From: Galdieria partita
Lineage: Eukaryota > Rhodophyta > Bangiophyceae > Galdieriales > Galdieriaceae
Direction of reading: 5' to 3'
NCBI GenBank assembly: GCA_025991245.1
Contig: BQMJ01000013.1
Location: 124,001 to 188,000 of the forward strand
DNA length: 64,000 nt
The notes below the pieces were generated by a model. It searched no databases, was not told the origin of the DNA, and was given only the letters and a program-made list of their open reading frames with translations. Within the stretch, counting starts at the first letter, position 1; each line of letters begins with the position of its first letter. Both the position numbers and the translations under genes were made by a program. Below, in pieces: positions 22,525 through 32,391 of the stretch.

Positions 22525-23400
22525 TCAAAAACTGCTGCAAGCTTGGTAATGATTCTCGTCAATCGTTGTATAGATATGCCCTTCGTCCATAAGAAAGTGA
22601 ATGGCTTCATGGATGTCCTTTGGAGCAAACTGTTGTTTCAGGTTGGCTACAATTTCCTCGGCACTGGTGCCTCTATAGTCTCTAGAAATGTGACGGATCG
22701 TTGATAATACACTTTGTTGAATAGGGCTAAAGCTACAATCGTTCATATTATCTGTAAAAGGTTCAAACTGTTCAGTTGGTATTCCATTTGCGTTGGAACT
22801 ATTCAAAGCTTGGTTGCTCTTGTTAGCTGTCCCGTGAGTTTGTTGAAGATATACTTGAATAACTTGTAAGCGATGAAATAAAATTTCGTTCATATCTTCT
22901 ACTGGTTGTATATGGTAGGCCTTTACAGACCTCTCCCCATTGAATTCTCTTAAGCTACCGAAAGCGCGCACCCAGACACCTGGTTGAAGTGCTTCCCGTT
23001 TATGCGCTTGATGTTCCGAGTCATTATCGAGCATATAAAGACGAACTTCCATGGTTGCAGTTCCATCTTCTATTTGGTAACACAAGTTTGTAGAAAGCTC
23101 ATCGAACTTGACTATGTAGCCGACAAAAGTAACGTTTCTGAGTGGCGTGTTGTTTACCCGAAAGGCGTCGTCTGGATGTTCTTGGGTTGCACGTACTAAC
23201 TGGATAAGTGAGACAGGTTGTAGTGCTTGATTTCTATCAACTGTAGTCTGCAGCGCAGGTGCGTATTTGGAGGGACTGGTAAGAGGGTCAGAAGTAAAGG
23301 ATTGGCCTACATGAGGAAAAGGCTGAAATGTTCCACCTAGACTAAAATTAGAGCCAAACAACGAGTTGTTCATGTTATTTCGGTTAAAGTCGGTTGCCAT
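22525..23400 (-). CDS. RPA2: Replication protein A 32-kDa subunit
   Basis: Middle subunit of the heterotrimeric single-strand DNA-binding complex for replication and repair. 291 aa, single exon. Order: Gly/Ser-rich N-terminus (phosphorylation region), an OB-fold with NVTFVGYIVKFDELSTNLCYQIEDGTATMEVR and WVRAFGSLREFNGERSVKAYHIQPV, a linker, then a C-terminal winged helix (SVLSTIRHISRDYRGTSAEE through FLMDEGHIYTTIDENHY). Family length and architecture are normal. It converges on NDUFAF3 with 70 bp between. Confidence 0.92.
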   Translation of the reverse strand: MATDFNRNNMNNSLFGSNFSLGGTFQPFPHVGQSFTSDPLTSPSKYAPALQTTVDRNQALQPVSLIQLVRATQEHPDDAFRVNNTPLRNVTFVGYIVKFDELSTNLCYQIEDGTATMEVRLYMLDNDSEHQAHKREALQPGVWVRAFGSLREFNGERSVKAYHIQPVEDMNEILFHRLQVIQVYLQQTHGTANKSNQALNSSNANGIPTEQFEPFTDNMNDCSFSPIQQSVLSTIRHISRDYRGTSAEEIVANLKQQFAPKDIHEAIHFLMDEGHIYTTIDENHYQACSSF

Positions 23401-23959
23401 ATACTCTTTTTAAGCGCCAAAAAGTGGGCCTTTAATTTCAAATCATAAGAATCGTTTCGACGAGTTTCCCAATTCTTGTTAAGGAGGAAAATAGTTGTCT
23501 GTCTGCTTAGCTTCATTCTATCATTTTCCTTATCAACTGCACTATTTTCAATAAAATGCATGCAATTCTCTAAATTCTATCTTTTAGAGACATCTCATTG
23601 ATCCTATATATTTTATTCAAACAGCTCTTATCGCAGAAATAGATTCAGTATAATACAGAATCCATCGACTTGTAAACTTGATAGGAATCAAACGCCTCCC
23701 AGATAAAACACAAAGTGAGTAGATAGGCCATGACGTCACAACTATTTTCTATTATAACAACTTCATTTGACGACTCTTAACGAGACAAACTCTTTACTCT
23801 TTGTAGCAATCAAATACAAGGTTTATAAAGAAAGAATGCGTTCCATGGCAAAGCGTAACTTGAACTATTATTACTAGTGTATATTGGATACAAAAACTTT
23901 TGAATTTTCTGAATAATGAGTAGAGAAAGTTTGTCAATTGTCACATTGAAAAGTTTAGA
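23401..23959. promoter_or_regulatory. Divergent promoter region with a TGACGTCA element
   Basis: 559 bp between RPA2 and the GST gene. It contains the palindrome TGACGTCA at 23731-23738, the CRE/as-1-type bZIP site. Otherwise AT-rich with no coding frame that I recognise. Confidence 0.4.
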
Positions 23960-24655
23960 ATGGAAGTTTCATTTCTGTATGCACCGATATGTCCTTTTGC
24001 ACAGAGAACCTGGATACTTTTGAAGAAACTAAAAGTTGCGTTTAAGGAAGTAATCATTGAGCTTGGAAAAGATAATAAAGAGCCTTGGTTCTTAGAACTG
24101 AACCCTTTAGGGAAAGTGCCAGTATTACGAGTACGTGAGGCAGCCGCACAAAAAGAAGCTGTCATTTATGAGTCTTTGGTATGCAACGAGTACCTGAACG
24201 AAGTTTACGCTGGAAATAAACTTCTTCCCGAATACGCTTCACAAAGAGCATTGGCTAGGATACTATCAACAAGAGTAGACAGTTTAGTATCCGTCTTGTT
24301 CAAACTGCTAAAGACAAACCCAGAAGAAGATGGTGCGAGAGATTTGTTGCAGGAAGTTCGCAAACAACTTCAAGTAATTGACGACCAAGTGAAGCTATCT
24401 GAAGGTCCTTTCTTATTCGGAAAGAGTTGGACTCTTGCGGATATTGCTTACATTCCCTTTGTAGAACGCGTTTCAATTGTCTTGAGCCAGTTCTTCAAAA
24501 AAGATATTCGTGACTTGGGTCTTTCCTATTTCAACTTGTGGTTGGATACTTGGGAGAAGGATTCCGAATACCTAGAAACCAAGCTTCCCTTAGATCGTTT
24601 ATTACCAGTCTACAAGAAATATGCTCATGAAGGCTTGTTGAAAAGACTTGAATAA
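23960..24655 (+). CDS. Glutathione S-transferase, omega/lambda-like
   Basis: 231 aa, single exon. The N-terminal thioredoxin fold has CPFAQRTW (catalytic Cys rather than Ser/Tyr, as in omega, lambda and DHAR classes), then LNPLGKVPVL and ESLVCNEYL for glutathione binding. The C-terminal helical domain has the GST signature GPFLFGKSWTLADIAYIPFVER. Likely thioltransferase or dehydroascorbate-reductase activity rather than conjugation; this is inferred from the Cys. No targeting peptide. Confidence 0.85.
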   Translation: MEVSFLYAPICPFAQRTWILLKKLKVAFKEVIIELGKDNKEPWFLELNPLGKVPVLRVREAAAQKEAVIYESLVCNEYLNEVYAGNKLLPEYASQRALARILSTRVDSLVSVLFKLLKTNPEEDGARDLLQEVRKQLQVIDDQVKLSEGPFLFGKSWTLADIAYIPFVERVSIVLSQFFKKDIRDLGLSYFNLWLDTWEKDSEYLETKLPLDRLLPVYKKYAHEGLLKRLE

Positions 24656-24787
24656 ACAGTATGAATAAGTTTTTGAAACCACTTTTGTGTTGTTATTTCT
24701 TGAGTTGCAAAGTTGAGAGCATTTCTTTCAATTCTCGTCGTCGCCCACTCTCTCTCTACTCGCCTGATTTGTTTGTTGTTTATCGAC

Positions 24788-25591
24788 ATGACTGAGACAG
24801 CAAGGCAAGTAATACTCTTTCATCTATTTGATGTATCTTATATCTAGTTTAATAGCTCTACAAAGGTTCCCGAGACAGTCTTGAAACGAAAGGCTCTCCG
24901 AGAAAAGATAAAGGCAAAGAGATTACAAGAAGCGGCCAAGTTGAAGAAGCAACGAAAAGAACGTAGAAAAGAAATCTTCAAAAGAGCAGAACAATATGTG
25001 AAAGAGTATAGAGAAAAGGAACGTGCAGAGATCGAAGCTCGTAGACGTGCAAAGGCCGAAAAGAAGTTTTATGTACCTGCAGGAGCGAAAGTGGCCTTTG
25101 TCATACGTATTCGAGGAATCAACGGCGTCGATCCTCGAACGAGAAAAATATTACAACTTTTGCGTTTGCGACAAATTCACAACGGCGTTTTTGTGAAAGT
25201 GAACAAGGCAACTATGCAAATGTTACATCGAGTTGAGCCTTATATTGCATATGGCTATCCTAATCTGAAAAGTGTCCGTGAACTTATATATAAGAGGGGC
25301 TTTGTCAAGATTGGAAAAAGAGGGGCGTGGTCTCGTATTCCTATAACTGATAATCGTCTTATTGAAGATGTTTTGGGAAAATATGGCATCATATGTGTGG
25401 AAGATATGATTCACGAAATCTATACTTGTGGGCGGCATTTCAAGAAAGTAAACAGATTTTTATGGCCTTTCAAGTTGAACTCTCCAAGAGGTGGTTTTTC
25501 ACGTCATGGAAAGCGTAGACATTTTATTGAAGGTGGCGAATTTGGTAATCGTGAGCACTTGATCGATCGACTCATTAAGAAAATGATTTGA
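24788..25591 (+). CDS. RPL7: 60S ribosomal protein L7 (uL30)
   Basis: 254 aa from exons 24788-24808 and 24848-25591; the 39-nt intron is among the shortest here. Order: basic N-terminal helix ([16 protein letters not shown]), [41 protein letters not shown], then the C-terminal [16 protein letters not shown] and [12 protein letters not shown]. All are diagnostic for eukaryotic uL30. Intron close to the start codon is common for ribosomal genes. Confidence 0.95.
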
Positions 25592-25635
25592 ACGGAATAT
25601 AAAGATACCCTTTTCATTTCATACCTGTTTGTTTA

Positions 25636-26913
25636 TCAAAGTGTTTGACGAGGCATATCTTCTTTGGCATGCCACACAGTTTCTGGTATTGGTCTTGAGA
25701 TTTGTAAAGGCTTGTAAGGAATAGTTGAATCCAATTCAGGTCGTAATTTTCTTCTAGAAAAAGGAAATCTCTTGAGAAAGGAATGTTTGTCTGTCGAATG
25801 GATATCTCTTTCTATCTTGTCTTGAGCAATCTGCGTTTCTACAGTTTTCGTTGTTGAACGCAATTTCGTTTCACAAATATCTGCAGATAATGCAAACATA
25901 TGAATAGTGCAGTATATCAAAATCAGTTCCAATCTTGTCTCTACGAAGAATTCATACTTGGAATTGATACTAAAGCCAGGCGTTGAATGATAATTATAAT
26001 CCATGCAATCGATCCTGATTTCTTTCATATCAAAATGAAAATTGCAATCAGGAACAGTTTCCCAAGCATGACTGATAGAAAGATAATTCTTTTCTATCAT
26101 CATCGTAAGAACTGGTCCTTGATGATTGCGCAATCCTGTGAAGATAGCTCTTCCCATTAGTTCAAAAGACATCAACAAGTTTTCTACATAAGAAGAGAGA
26201 CATATTTTGCCCAATTGGAACCTTTGCACTATCAAATCATTTTCGAGCTTTCGAGTCCATTCTACTTGTAAGTTTTGATTCACGTCGTTCGGATTCGGAA
26301 TATAGAAACATTCTGTAGAGACTAGTCTCCATGTATACTCATCTGAAACAAACCATTTCCACTGCATATCGTCCAAGAAATAGTTTGAATCGAATACGAC
26401 TTGTGGAAGTAGTGTCTTTCCTACTTGAGGTTGGCAGAACTGTTGAAAGTCTATGAAATTAGGGCTTTAGGTGCTATCCACAAAAAGAGGGCGAGATTCT
26501 TACCTATGACGATAATATCACTATTAGCCAACACAGAAAGAATTTTCGAAGACAGATTGCAAGCCTAAACGCAGTTCATGATAAGTCACATCAGAATAAT
26601 GAGCTTTCTTACAATGTGCTTTGTTGACAAAGAAGAGGAAATATGGGAAGATTGTTCTCTTTTCTGTTCAAGTGCCTTTGCTAGTTGTTTTGCATCTTGT
26701 ATGGCCTAAATATCACATTTTTATGTAGCAATAGACGACTCATACTGGAACAGGGTCATTTTATATTTAACTTACTTGGTCCCTTTGTCGATAAAGTTCA
26801 TCAACTAGCTTTCTTAGCCGAATGGTTTCTCTCTTTTCTTGAATATACTCATCATCAGAAATATTTTGAATATTCATTGAATATCCGAAATTGCTTTTCG
26901 AGTTTTGAAACAT
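25636..26913 (-). CDS. Unknown protein with N-terminal coiled coil
   Basis: I do not recognise the family. Exons 26913-26776, 26705-26613, 26564-26504 and 26450-25636 join in frame to 368 aa. Residues about 20-75 (EKRETIRLRKLVDELYRQRD and following) form a charged coiled coil. A short segment LANSDIIVIDFQQF precedes a mixed alpha/beta region of about 190 residues. The last 60 residues are basic with Pro (PFSRRKLRPEL). No membrane helix or signal peptide. Consistent splice signals (GTAAG donors, 48-70 nt introns) argue that it is a real gene. Confidence 0.65.
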
Positions 26914-26998
26914 TTCTCTTTTTGGGGATTTTCCCAATAAGCATTTTTCTTTCCTTTCAACGGTTTCTATGAAATGTCATTCAGTCTAATAAGCAACC

Positions 26999-28042
26999 TC
27001 AAGAAGAAGTTGTTAATGCACGTATTCGATCCTTCAACAACTGAATGTGTAAAGGTGTTGTACGACAACAACCGCCAACAATATCTGCACCGCATGCAAG
27101 CACACATTCAGCCCAATCTAACATGTGGGTCCTATTTGTCTGTTTCCAATCTTTCTCTAAACTATCGTAGACTTCTCCAGAATTGGGATATGCAATAATA
27201 TATGTAGATAAAGAAAATCTCAACAACTGGTTACGGATGATGCTTACCAAAGAAGATAAATATTGAGGAGGTACACAATTCACACCAAGAGCAAAACATT
27301 GATTGGTACCAAGTAATAAGGGTACAACAGTTTCTATAGGAGTACCACAAGCCATTTCCTTCTCATTGCGACATTGCATACTGATCCAAAAAGGAATATG
27401 AGGATACTTCCTATTCATCAACTGTATGACTGTTTGTACTTCTTCCATATCTGGAATTGTTTCAAAAGCAATAAAATCTGGCTCCTCTGCAACTAATACT
27501 TCAAGGCGACTCGAATGAAATGACTCAAGTTGTTCTAAATATGATTGAAAGACTTGAGGATTCACACACAGGAGAACAAAATACTTACGTTTCGATACTC
27601 CATAACGACCTCTATACTCTGAACCATCAGCAAGATAGGCACCATAAGGACCACAGGAAGCTGCAATGTAGCACTCTGTGGCAGAAGGACATAAATTTTG
27701 AAAGCTTAAACGTGCTCGTTTACATAATTGAAGGCTTCGAATCATCAGCTCCTTTGCTCCGGCTGAACTGTAACCTGCTTCTAAAAAGCCATCTAAAGAA
27801 GCCTTTCAGATAAGTCAACATTAGAAAAATTGGCACAGAACTTTCGTCACAACCTGATAACTGGAACTGGTTATGATGTTTGCTCCTGCTTGTAAATAAG
27901 AAAGATGTATTTGTTCAATAAGTTCAGGACTTTCATCCAGTATTCTTGCAGACCATAGTTTCCCAATGCTCAAGTCACAACCTTTTCCTTCAAGTTCTGT
28001 TGCCAAACCTCCATCCAAAAGCAGTTTTGGAGCCATCCTCAT
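26999..28042 (-). CDS. Homocysteine S-methyltransferase (HMT/MmuM type)
   Basis: Transfers a methyl group from S-methylmethionine (or SAM) to homocysteine to give methionine; Zn-dependent and cobalamin-free. Exons 28042-27854, 27802-27589 and 27534-26999 (312 aa). Motifs: LLLDGGLATELEGKG, GANIITSSSYQ joined to ASLDGFLEAG, GPYGAYLADGSEYRG, FIAFETIPDMEEV, the first Zn Cys in GVNCVPP, PNSGEVYD, and the Zn Cys pair in GGCCRTTP. Divergent from the inositol-dehydrogenase-like gene with 58 bp between start codons. Confidence 0.9.
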
Positions 28043-28100
28043 TAATGAAATCGTACTATTTCTCCATTTTTGTTTGTTTGTGGTGGGAATAAAGATTCAT

Positions 28101-29318
28101 ATGTGGCGATTATTATCTCGTCTATTCAACAATAACAACTTGCTGTTGACTCATTCAGGAAAGCAATGGAAAAAAAGTTTTAGTTCTTCTACCGAAAGAA
28201 AATTGAATGTTGCTGTAATCGGTGGTGGTCGGATTGGACAAGTACATATGGAAACCTTGTCTTTTCATACTCCCTTGGCCAAGCCCGTGATGATAGTAGA
28301 CTTTATAGAAAAGGTTGCCAAGTCAACAGCAGAAAAGTTTGGAGTTGCTAAATACTCGACTGATTTCAAAGATGTCTTGAAAGATCCTAGCATTGAGGCT
28401 GTTTGGATATGTTCACCTTCTTCTCAACACTCGGAACAAATCAAGGCACTTGCTGCAGCTGGAAAACACATTTTTTGTGAAAAACCTTTAGCTATTACTT
28501 TAAAAGAGGCTGAAGAGGTTACGTTAGCTGTTGAGAAAGCAAAAGTGAAGATGATGTTAGCATTCCAACGTCGTTTTGATCCCAATTTTGCTAAAGCAAA
28601 GCAGTGCATACAGGCAGGAGCAGTGGGAGATGTCTATGCAGTTCACCTGATAAGTCGAGATCCTGCTCCTCCACCGATAGAATACATACAAAATTCTGGA
28701 GGTATTCACAATGATATGGCTATTCATGACTTTGATATAGCTCGTTTTATGACTGGAAGTGAATGTGAAGAGATTGTTGCTTATGGAGCATGTCGTGTGG
28801 ATCCAAAAATAGCTTCAGAAGGAAATGATATTGACACTGCAATAACTCTTCTCAAGGTACGTTGAGTTTATGCATATATTTTCAAAGTAACTCGGACCAG
28901 TTCAAAAATGGGGCTTTTTGTACGATTGACAATTGTCGTCAGTCACCTTCCGGATATGATCAACGGGTGGAAGTTTTTGGTTCCAAAGGATTGGTCCGTT
29001 TCGGTAATAACTTTCCTAACAATGTGTTTATCGAAGATGGGCATTCCATTCGAAGAAGTGATCTTCCCTTTAACTTCTTTATGGATCGGTTAGTATTTTT
29101 TGTCATATTTCAGCAAAATGCCTTTTGAACTCAAACTCCATTCTAGTTATACGGAAGCCTATCGTAATGAAACTAAGGAATTTGTAAAATGTGTGTTAGA
29201 AAACAAAGAACCGCCAACAAGTGGTCGAGATGGAACTGCTGCAATGGCAATGGCTATTGCAGCTAAGAAAAGCTTTTTGGAGAAAAGGCCCGTAAAGCTT
29301 TCAGAAATCAATCCTTAA
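28101..29318 (+). CDS. Gfo/Idh/MocA oxidoreductase, inositol 2-dehydrogenase-like
   Basis: NAD-dependent sugar/polyol dehydrogenase family. Exons 28101-28856, 28901-29088, 29147-29318 (371 aa). Rossmann start VAVIGGGRIGQVH, the family EKP motif in HIFCEKPLAIT, QRRFDP, SRDPAPPP, and GGIHNDMAIHDFDIARF with the catalytic DxxxH equivalent. These are the closest to bacterial myo-inositol 2-dehydrogenases (IolG). About 35 N-terminal residues (MWRLLSRLFNNNN and following) look like an organelle presequence. The bacterial look and the spliceosomal introns suggest an old transfer. Confidence 0.88.
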
Positions 29319-29339
29319 GTTTCGCATAATAAACTTTTT

Positions 29340-29893
29340 CTATTCTGTTTTATCCGATAGTTTGTTTTCATTTCGAAACTCCATCAATAAAAATTCAATA
29401 TCTTCCATAACTTGAGAAAGAATAAGATATTGTCGACGAAGTAAGGATTGCTGTTCTGCAAGTTCCAAAGTGTCTAACCTATCTTTGAAAAGTTTCATAT
29501 CCTTACGAATCTTTTGTACAGAAACTGTAGCTTCTAATTTACACCTTTCTAGTTGCTCCAAATGTTCTATATTCTCATAAACACAGTGGTCACACGAAAC
29601 ACTCAACTTCAGATTGGCAAGTCTCTCATCCAAGGAGTGTAGAAGTTTCTAAAGATAAAAAGAATCATAACGAAAAATGAAAACTAAAAAATAACACTCT
29701 TTTTCAAACTTACCTTTATTTGTTGGCATGTTCTCATATACTCTTCCACTGAAGATTGTGTTATTTGGTTTCTTAACAACGCTTGAAAGGCTTGTTCCAG
29801 AGTATTATAACAAACTGCTCTATGTTCTTGCAACTCCAGAACTGATTGACAAACCTCCATTGTGTACCTTCGTCCTTCACTTGTTAGTTCCAT
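29340..29893 (-). CDS. Small coiled-coil protein, unknown function
   Basis: Exons 29893-29714 and 29648-29340 give 162 aa, almost entirely helical with heptads (EHLEQLERCKLEATVSVQ; LFKDRLDTLELAEQQSLL). Not recognised; possibly a subunit of a cytoskeletal or centromere-like complex, which is only a guess. The frame is open upstream to 29962 without an ATG. The ATG at 29893 lies inside the end of the preceding same-strand gene, overlapping it by 17 nt; the next Met (29860) would avoid the overlap. Confidence 0.55.
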
Positions 29894-30866
29894 GACACTG
29901 AACAAAACAGTTGAGGCGGTGTCCAACTTCAGAATGGCTTCTTTGAATTCTTTCTTTTTCAAGTCTCAATAGCTGAGCTTCAATAGTTGTTTCAAGTTGT
30001 TTATCTCTTTCAACTGTTTTTCTGCGTGTTCTGGTTGAAGAATGATTTGATGTTTTCACGACAGGATATTCTTCTAAAAGTTGCTTTTCTTCTTCCAATC
30101 GAATGGCATATCGAGCGGCTACATATGCATCGCTAATATCAAAATTCGTTGAACAAAAGGCTTTAGAACGTGGTCGATATCGAGTTTCAAAACCTAAAAG
30201 AAAAGGATGGACATGATCAAATACAATTTGCTTAATATCCTTTTGTGTATTTTGTTTCTTTTGCGATAAACCTAACCAACTTCTTGCTTTAGAAGCGTGA
30301 AACTTGAATGGTCTCCTTTGAAAGATCCAACGACACTCATAGGAAATGAGTGTATTCAATTCTGCAAGACCAAACAAGGAAACTGCTCTTGACTGTCCAA
30401 TAAGGAAACGAAACAGATAAGCTTCCACACCAACAACCCAAGAGATATCCTTATTGACTCCAATAAACTCTTTGTAAAGTTGCTCTGTGTCTACTTTCAA
30501 GTGTACCAACTGTTCCCTGACATAATCCACTTTATCGAAAGCATCTGCTCCTTCCATATGCTGCAGATGAATCATACCGTGGCGTATTGCTTGACCTGTC
30601 CAACCCGATACTATTGCAAATCCTATTGACTTGGTATGAATATCAAGTCCTAAACTCAATAAAGTTTCCGAATGAGGCGTTGATGTATCTTCTTTACTAG
30701 CACTGCTTTCCAAATAAGACAAGGCTTTTGTTGGTTGTCGCTTTCTCCAAAATGGATATTTGGATTGACTGCAACTTGAGCCAACCACAACTCTTAAAGG
30801 AACATGGTGATGAGAAGGAACAACTGTTCTATGAAGCCAAGGTAAGGAGAAAGCAAAAGCAACCAT
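29877..30866 (-). CDS. RuvC/RNase H-fold putative nuclease, organelle-targeted
   Basis: 329 aa from the ATG at 30866. The first about 65 residues are Arg/Ser/His-rich with a hydrophobic start (MVAFAFSLPWLHR), like a targeting peptide. The core shows an RNase H-type pattern: LGLDIHTKSIGFAIV (Asp on strand 1), WVVGVEAYLF (acidic residue on strand 4), and FDISDAYVAARYA near the end (DxxD as in RuvC). This resembles Holliday-junction resolvases of organelles and mitochondria; activity is inferred. The C-terminal 60 residues are a basic coiled coil that runs into the start of the next gene. Confidence 0.6.
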   Translation of the reverse strand: MVAFAFSLPWLHRTVVPSHHHVPLRVVVGSSCSQSKYPFWRKRQPTKALSYLESSASKEDTSTPHSETLLSLGLDIHTKSIGFAIVSGWTGQAIRHGMIHLQHMEGADAFDKVDYVREQLVHLKVDTEQLYKEFIGVNKDISWVVGVEAYLFRFLIGQSRAVSLFGLAELNTLISYECRWIFQRRPFKFHASKARSWLGLSQKKQNTQKDIKQIVFDHVHPFLLGFETRYRPRSKAFCSTNFDISDAYVAARYAIRLEEEKQLLEEYPVVKTSNHSSTRTRRKTVERDKQLETTIEAQLLRLEKERIQRSHSEVGHRLNCFVQCHGTNK

Positions 30867-30962
30867 CAAAATGAGTCGATCCAATCCATCCTTTCTTAAT
30901 ACAATGAACAATTCTTCTGATTTTTATTCCTCAAGGCAGAATCCAATTTGAGTTTGACAAAC

Positions 30963-31037
30963 TCAAGACAATATAAAATCCGCAATGTTCCTCTCCTCTT
31001 AAGGGAGTTGGAGAACATTCCTTCATGACAGTCTTGA
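30963..31037 (-). promoter_or_regulatory. SECIS element in the selenophosphate synthetase 3' UTR
   Basis: Read on the minus strand, helix I pairs TCAAGAC (31037-31031) with GTCTTGA (30969-30963). An internal loop leads to the quartet ATGA (31026-31023) opposite GGAT (30981-30978). Helix II is built on AATGTT with AACATT plus CTCC with GGAG. The apical loop begins with unpaired AA, 13 nt after ATGA. This fits the eukaryotic SECIS pattern (ATGA, 10-13 nt, AA, GA). It starts about 40 nt after the stop codon and before the next gene's start. Confidence 0.85.
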
Positions 31038-31077
31038 TGTTCTTTGTTTCCCAAACAATACGATAAAGATAGTCGCT

Positions 31078-32274
31078 TCACTCTACATCGAATATCTCTA
31101 TGGGATCTTTTACAAAAGCGTCGCGATTTCCGTCCAAAACTCGACCCACAACAAAAGACTTCCAACCTTCTTCTAAATATATCTCATTCAAGAAACTTTC
31201 GACACTGTCAACAGGTAACGCAATCAATAAGCCACCGCTTGTCTCCGCAGAAAGACCTCGACATAGTTGAAACCTATCACCTTGTTTGACACAACGATCC
31301 ACCTTTGCCATGCCTTTGATACAAGGAAGACACTCCAGTACAAAAGATACATGTCTCCTAACAAAAATTTAGAGAATACAACAAGTTGATCCACTGAAAT
31401 ACCTTTGCTGTCGTGCAAGATTTCTCGCATGACCTAATATTCCAAATCCGGTCACATCAGTAGCTGCATGAGCGTTGTATTTCTTCATCAAAGTAGCTGC
31501 AGTTCGGTTAAGTCTCTGCATACTTTCGGTTGCCACATCATATGCCCAAAGAACTTCATCTTCATGAATAACCCCTTCAACTTGTTTCCATAAATCTGGT
31601 TTAGATACCAACCACTGATGTAAATTTACAGCAACTTGGGTACCAAGAGGTTTCGTTAAAACCAAAATATCGCCAACTTGCGACTCGGATAACTGAAAAA
31701 GTTCATGTTTGGATACAACAGACATAGCAGTACCTCCAATCATAGGCCAAGGGTTAAATATAGTTTGACCTCCAGTTACTTTACTGCCAGCCTTTTCTAC
31801 TTGATCAGAAAAACCCCTAATCATCAACTCCAGTACTATTCTCCGTTCCTCCAAAGGCATGTCTGAACTGCCAGCCAATATCATAAGGACATTGGTACAA
31901 CTTGTTATTCCTGCTGCATATAAATCCGACAATACGTTAGCTGCTCCAATCTTACCCATGACATAAGGGTCTTCCACAAGAGGATAAAAAAAGTCGGTTG
32001 TCGAGGCTAAAAACACATTGGGAACTCCGCTTGGTTGTAAAGAGCAATCGGAACCAATTCCTTGGCAAAACGACGGCAAAGGTTCACTTTCTTGGCAAGA
32101 ATGGTCTGTAAGACAACGCCCTAACAGTCCCTCCAATTCTGCCTGAGGAATCTTACATCCTCAGCCTTTCAAACGAGAAAATGAAGTCAACAAAAAGTCT
32201 TTTGGCAGACCAACACTTTGTGGTTCAAACTGTGAAGTTTTTGGTTCCGTTAAAGGTGGAATACAGTTGTTCAT
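31078..32274 (-). CDS. SEPHS2: Selenide, water dikinase (selenophosphate synthetase), a selenoprotein
   Basis: Makes selenophosphate, the Se donor for Sec-tRNA. Exons 32274-31403 and 31357-31078 (384 codons including stop). The in-frame TGA at 32163-32161 sits in LTSFSRLKG-U-GCKIPQ, exactly where SPS2 proteins have selenocysteine (residue 38 here). The frame continues without other stops through FLASTTDFFYPLV, KIGAANVLSDLYA, GGQTIFNPWPMIGG, ATDVTGFGILGHA and GLSAETSGGLLIALP. Both the Sec codon and the terminator are TGA. An automatic gene finder would truncate the N-terminus. A SECIS follows in the 3' UTR. Confidence 0.95.
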
Positions 32275-32391
32275 CTTCAAAGTACCCACAAAACGTGAAT
32301 TCGAATATTCTCGAGAAATATGAAAAGATCTTCTGGAAGCTAGTTTGGAATTGAAAGCTGTGTCTGTCCTATCTCAAAAAACTTTTGTAAA

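Noticed and set aside
29340-30866. RuvC-fold and coiled-coil frames as one fused protein
   Set aside because: I found no intron that joins the two frames; kept as two overlapping genes.
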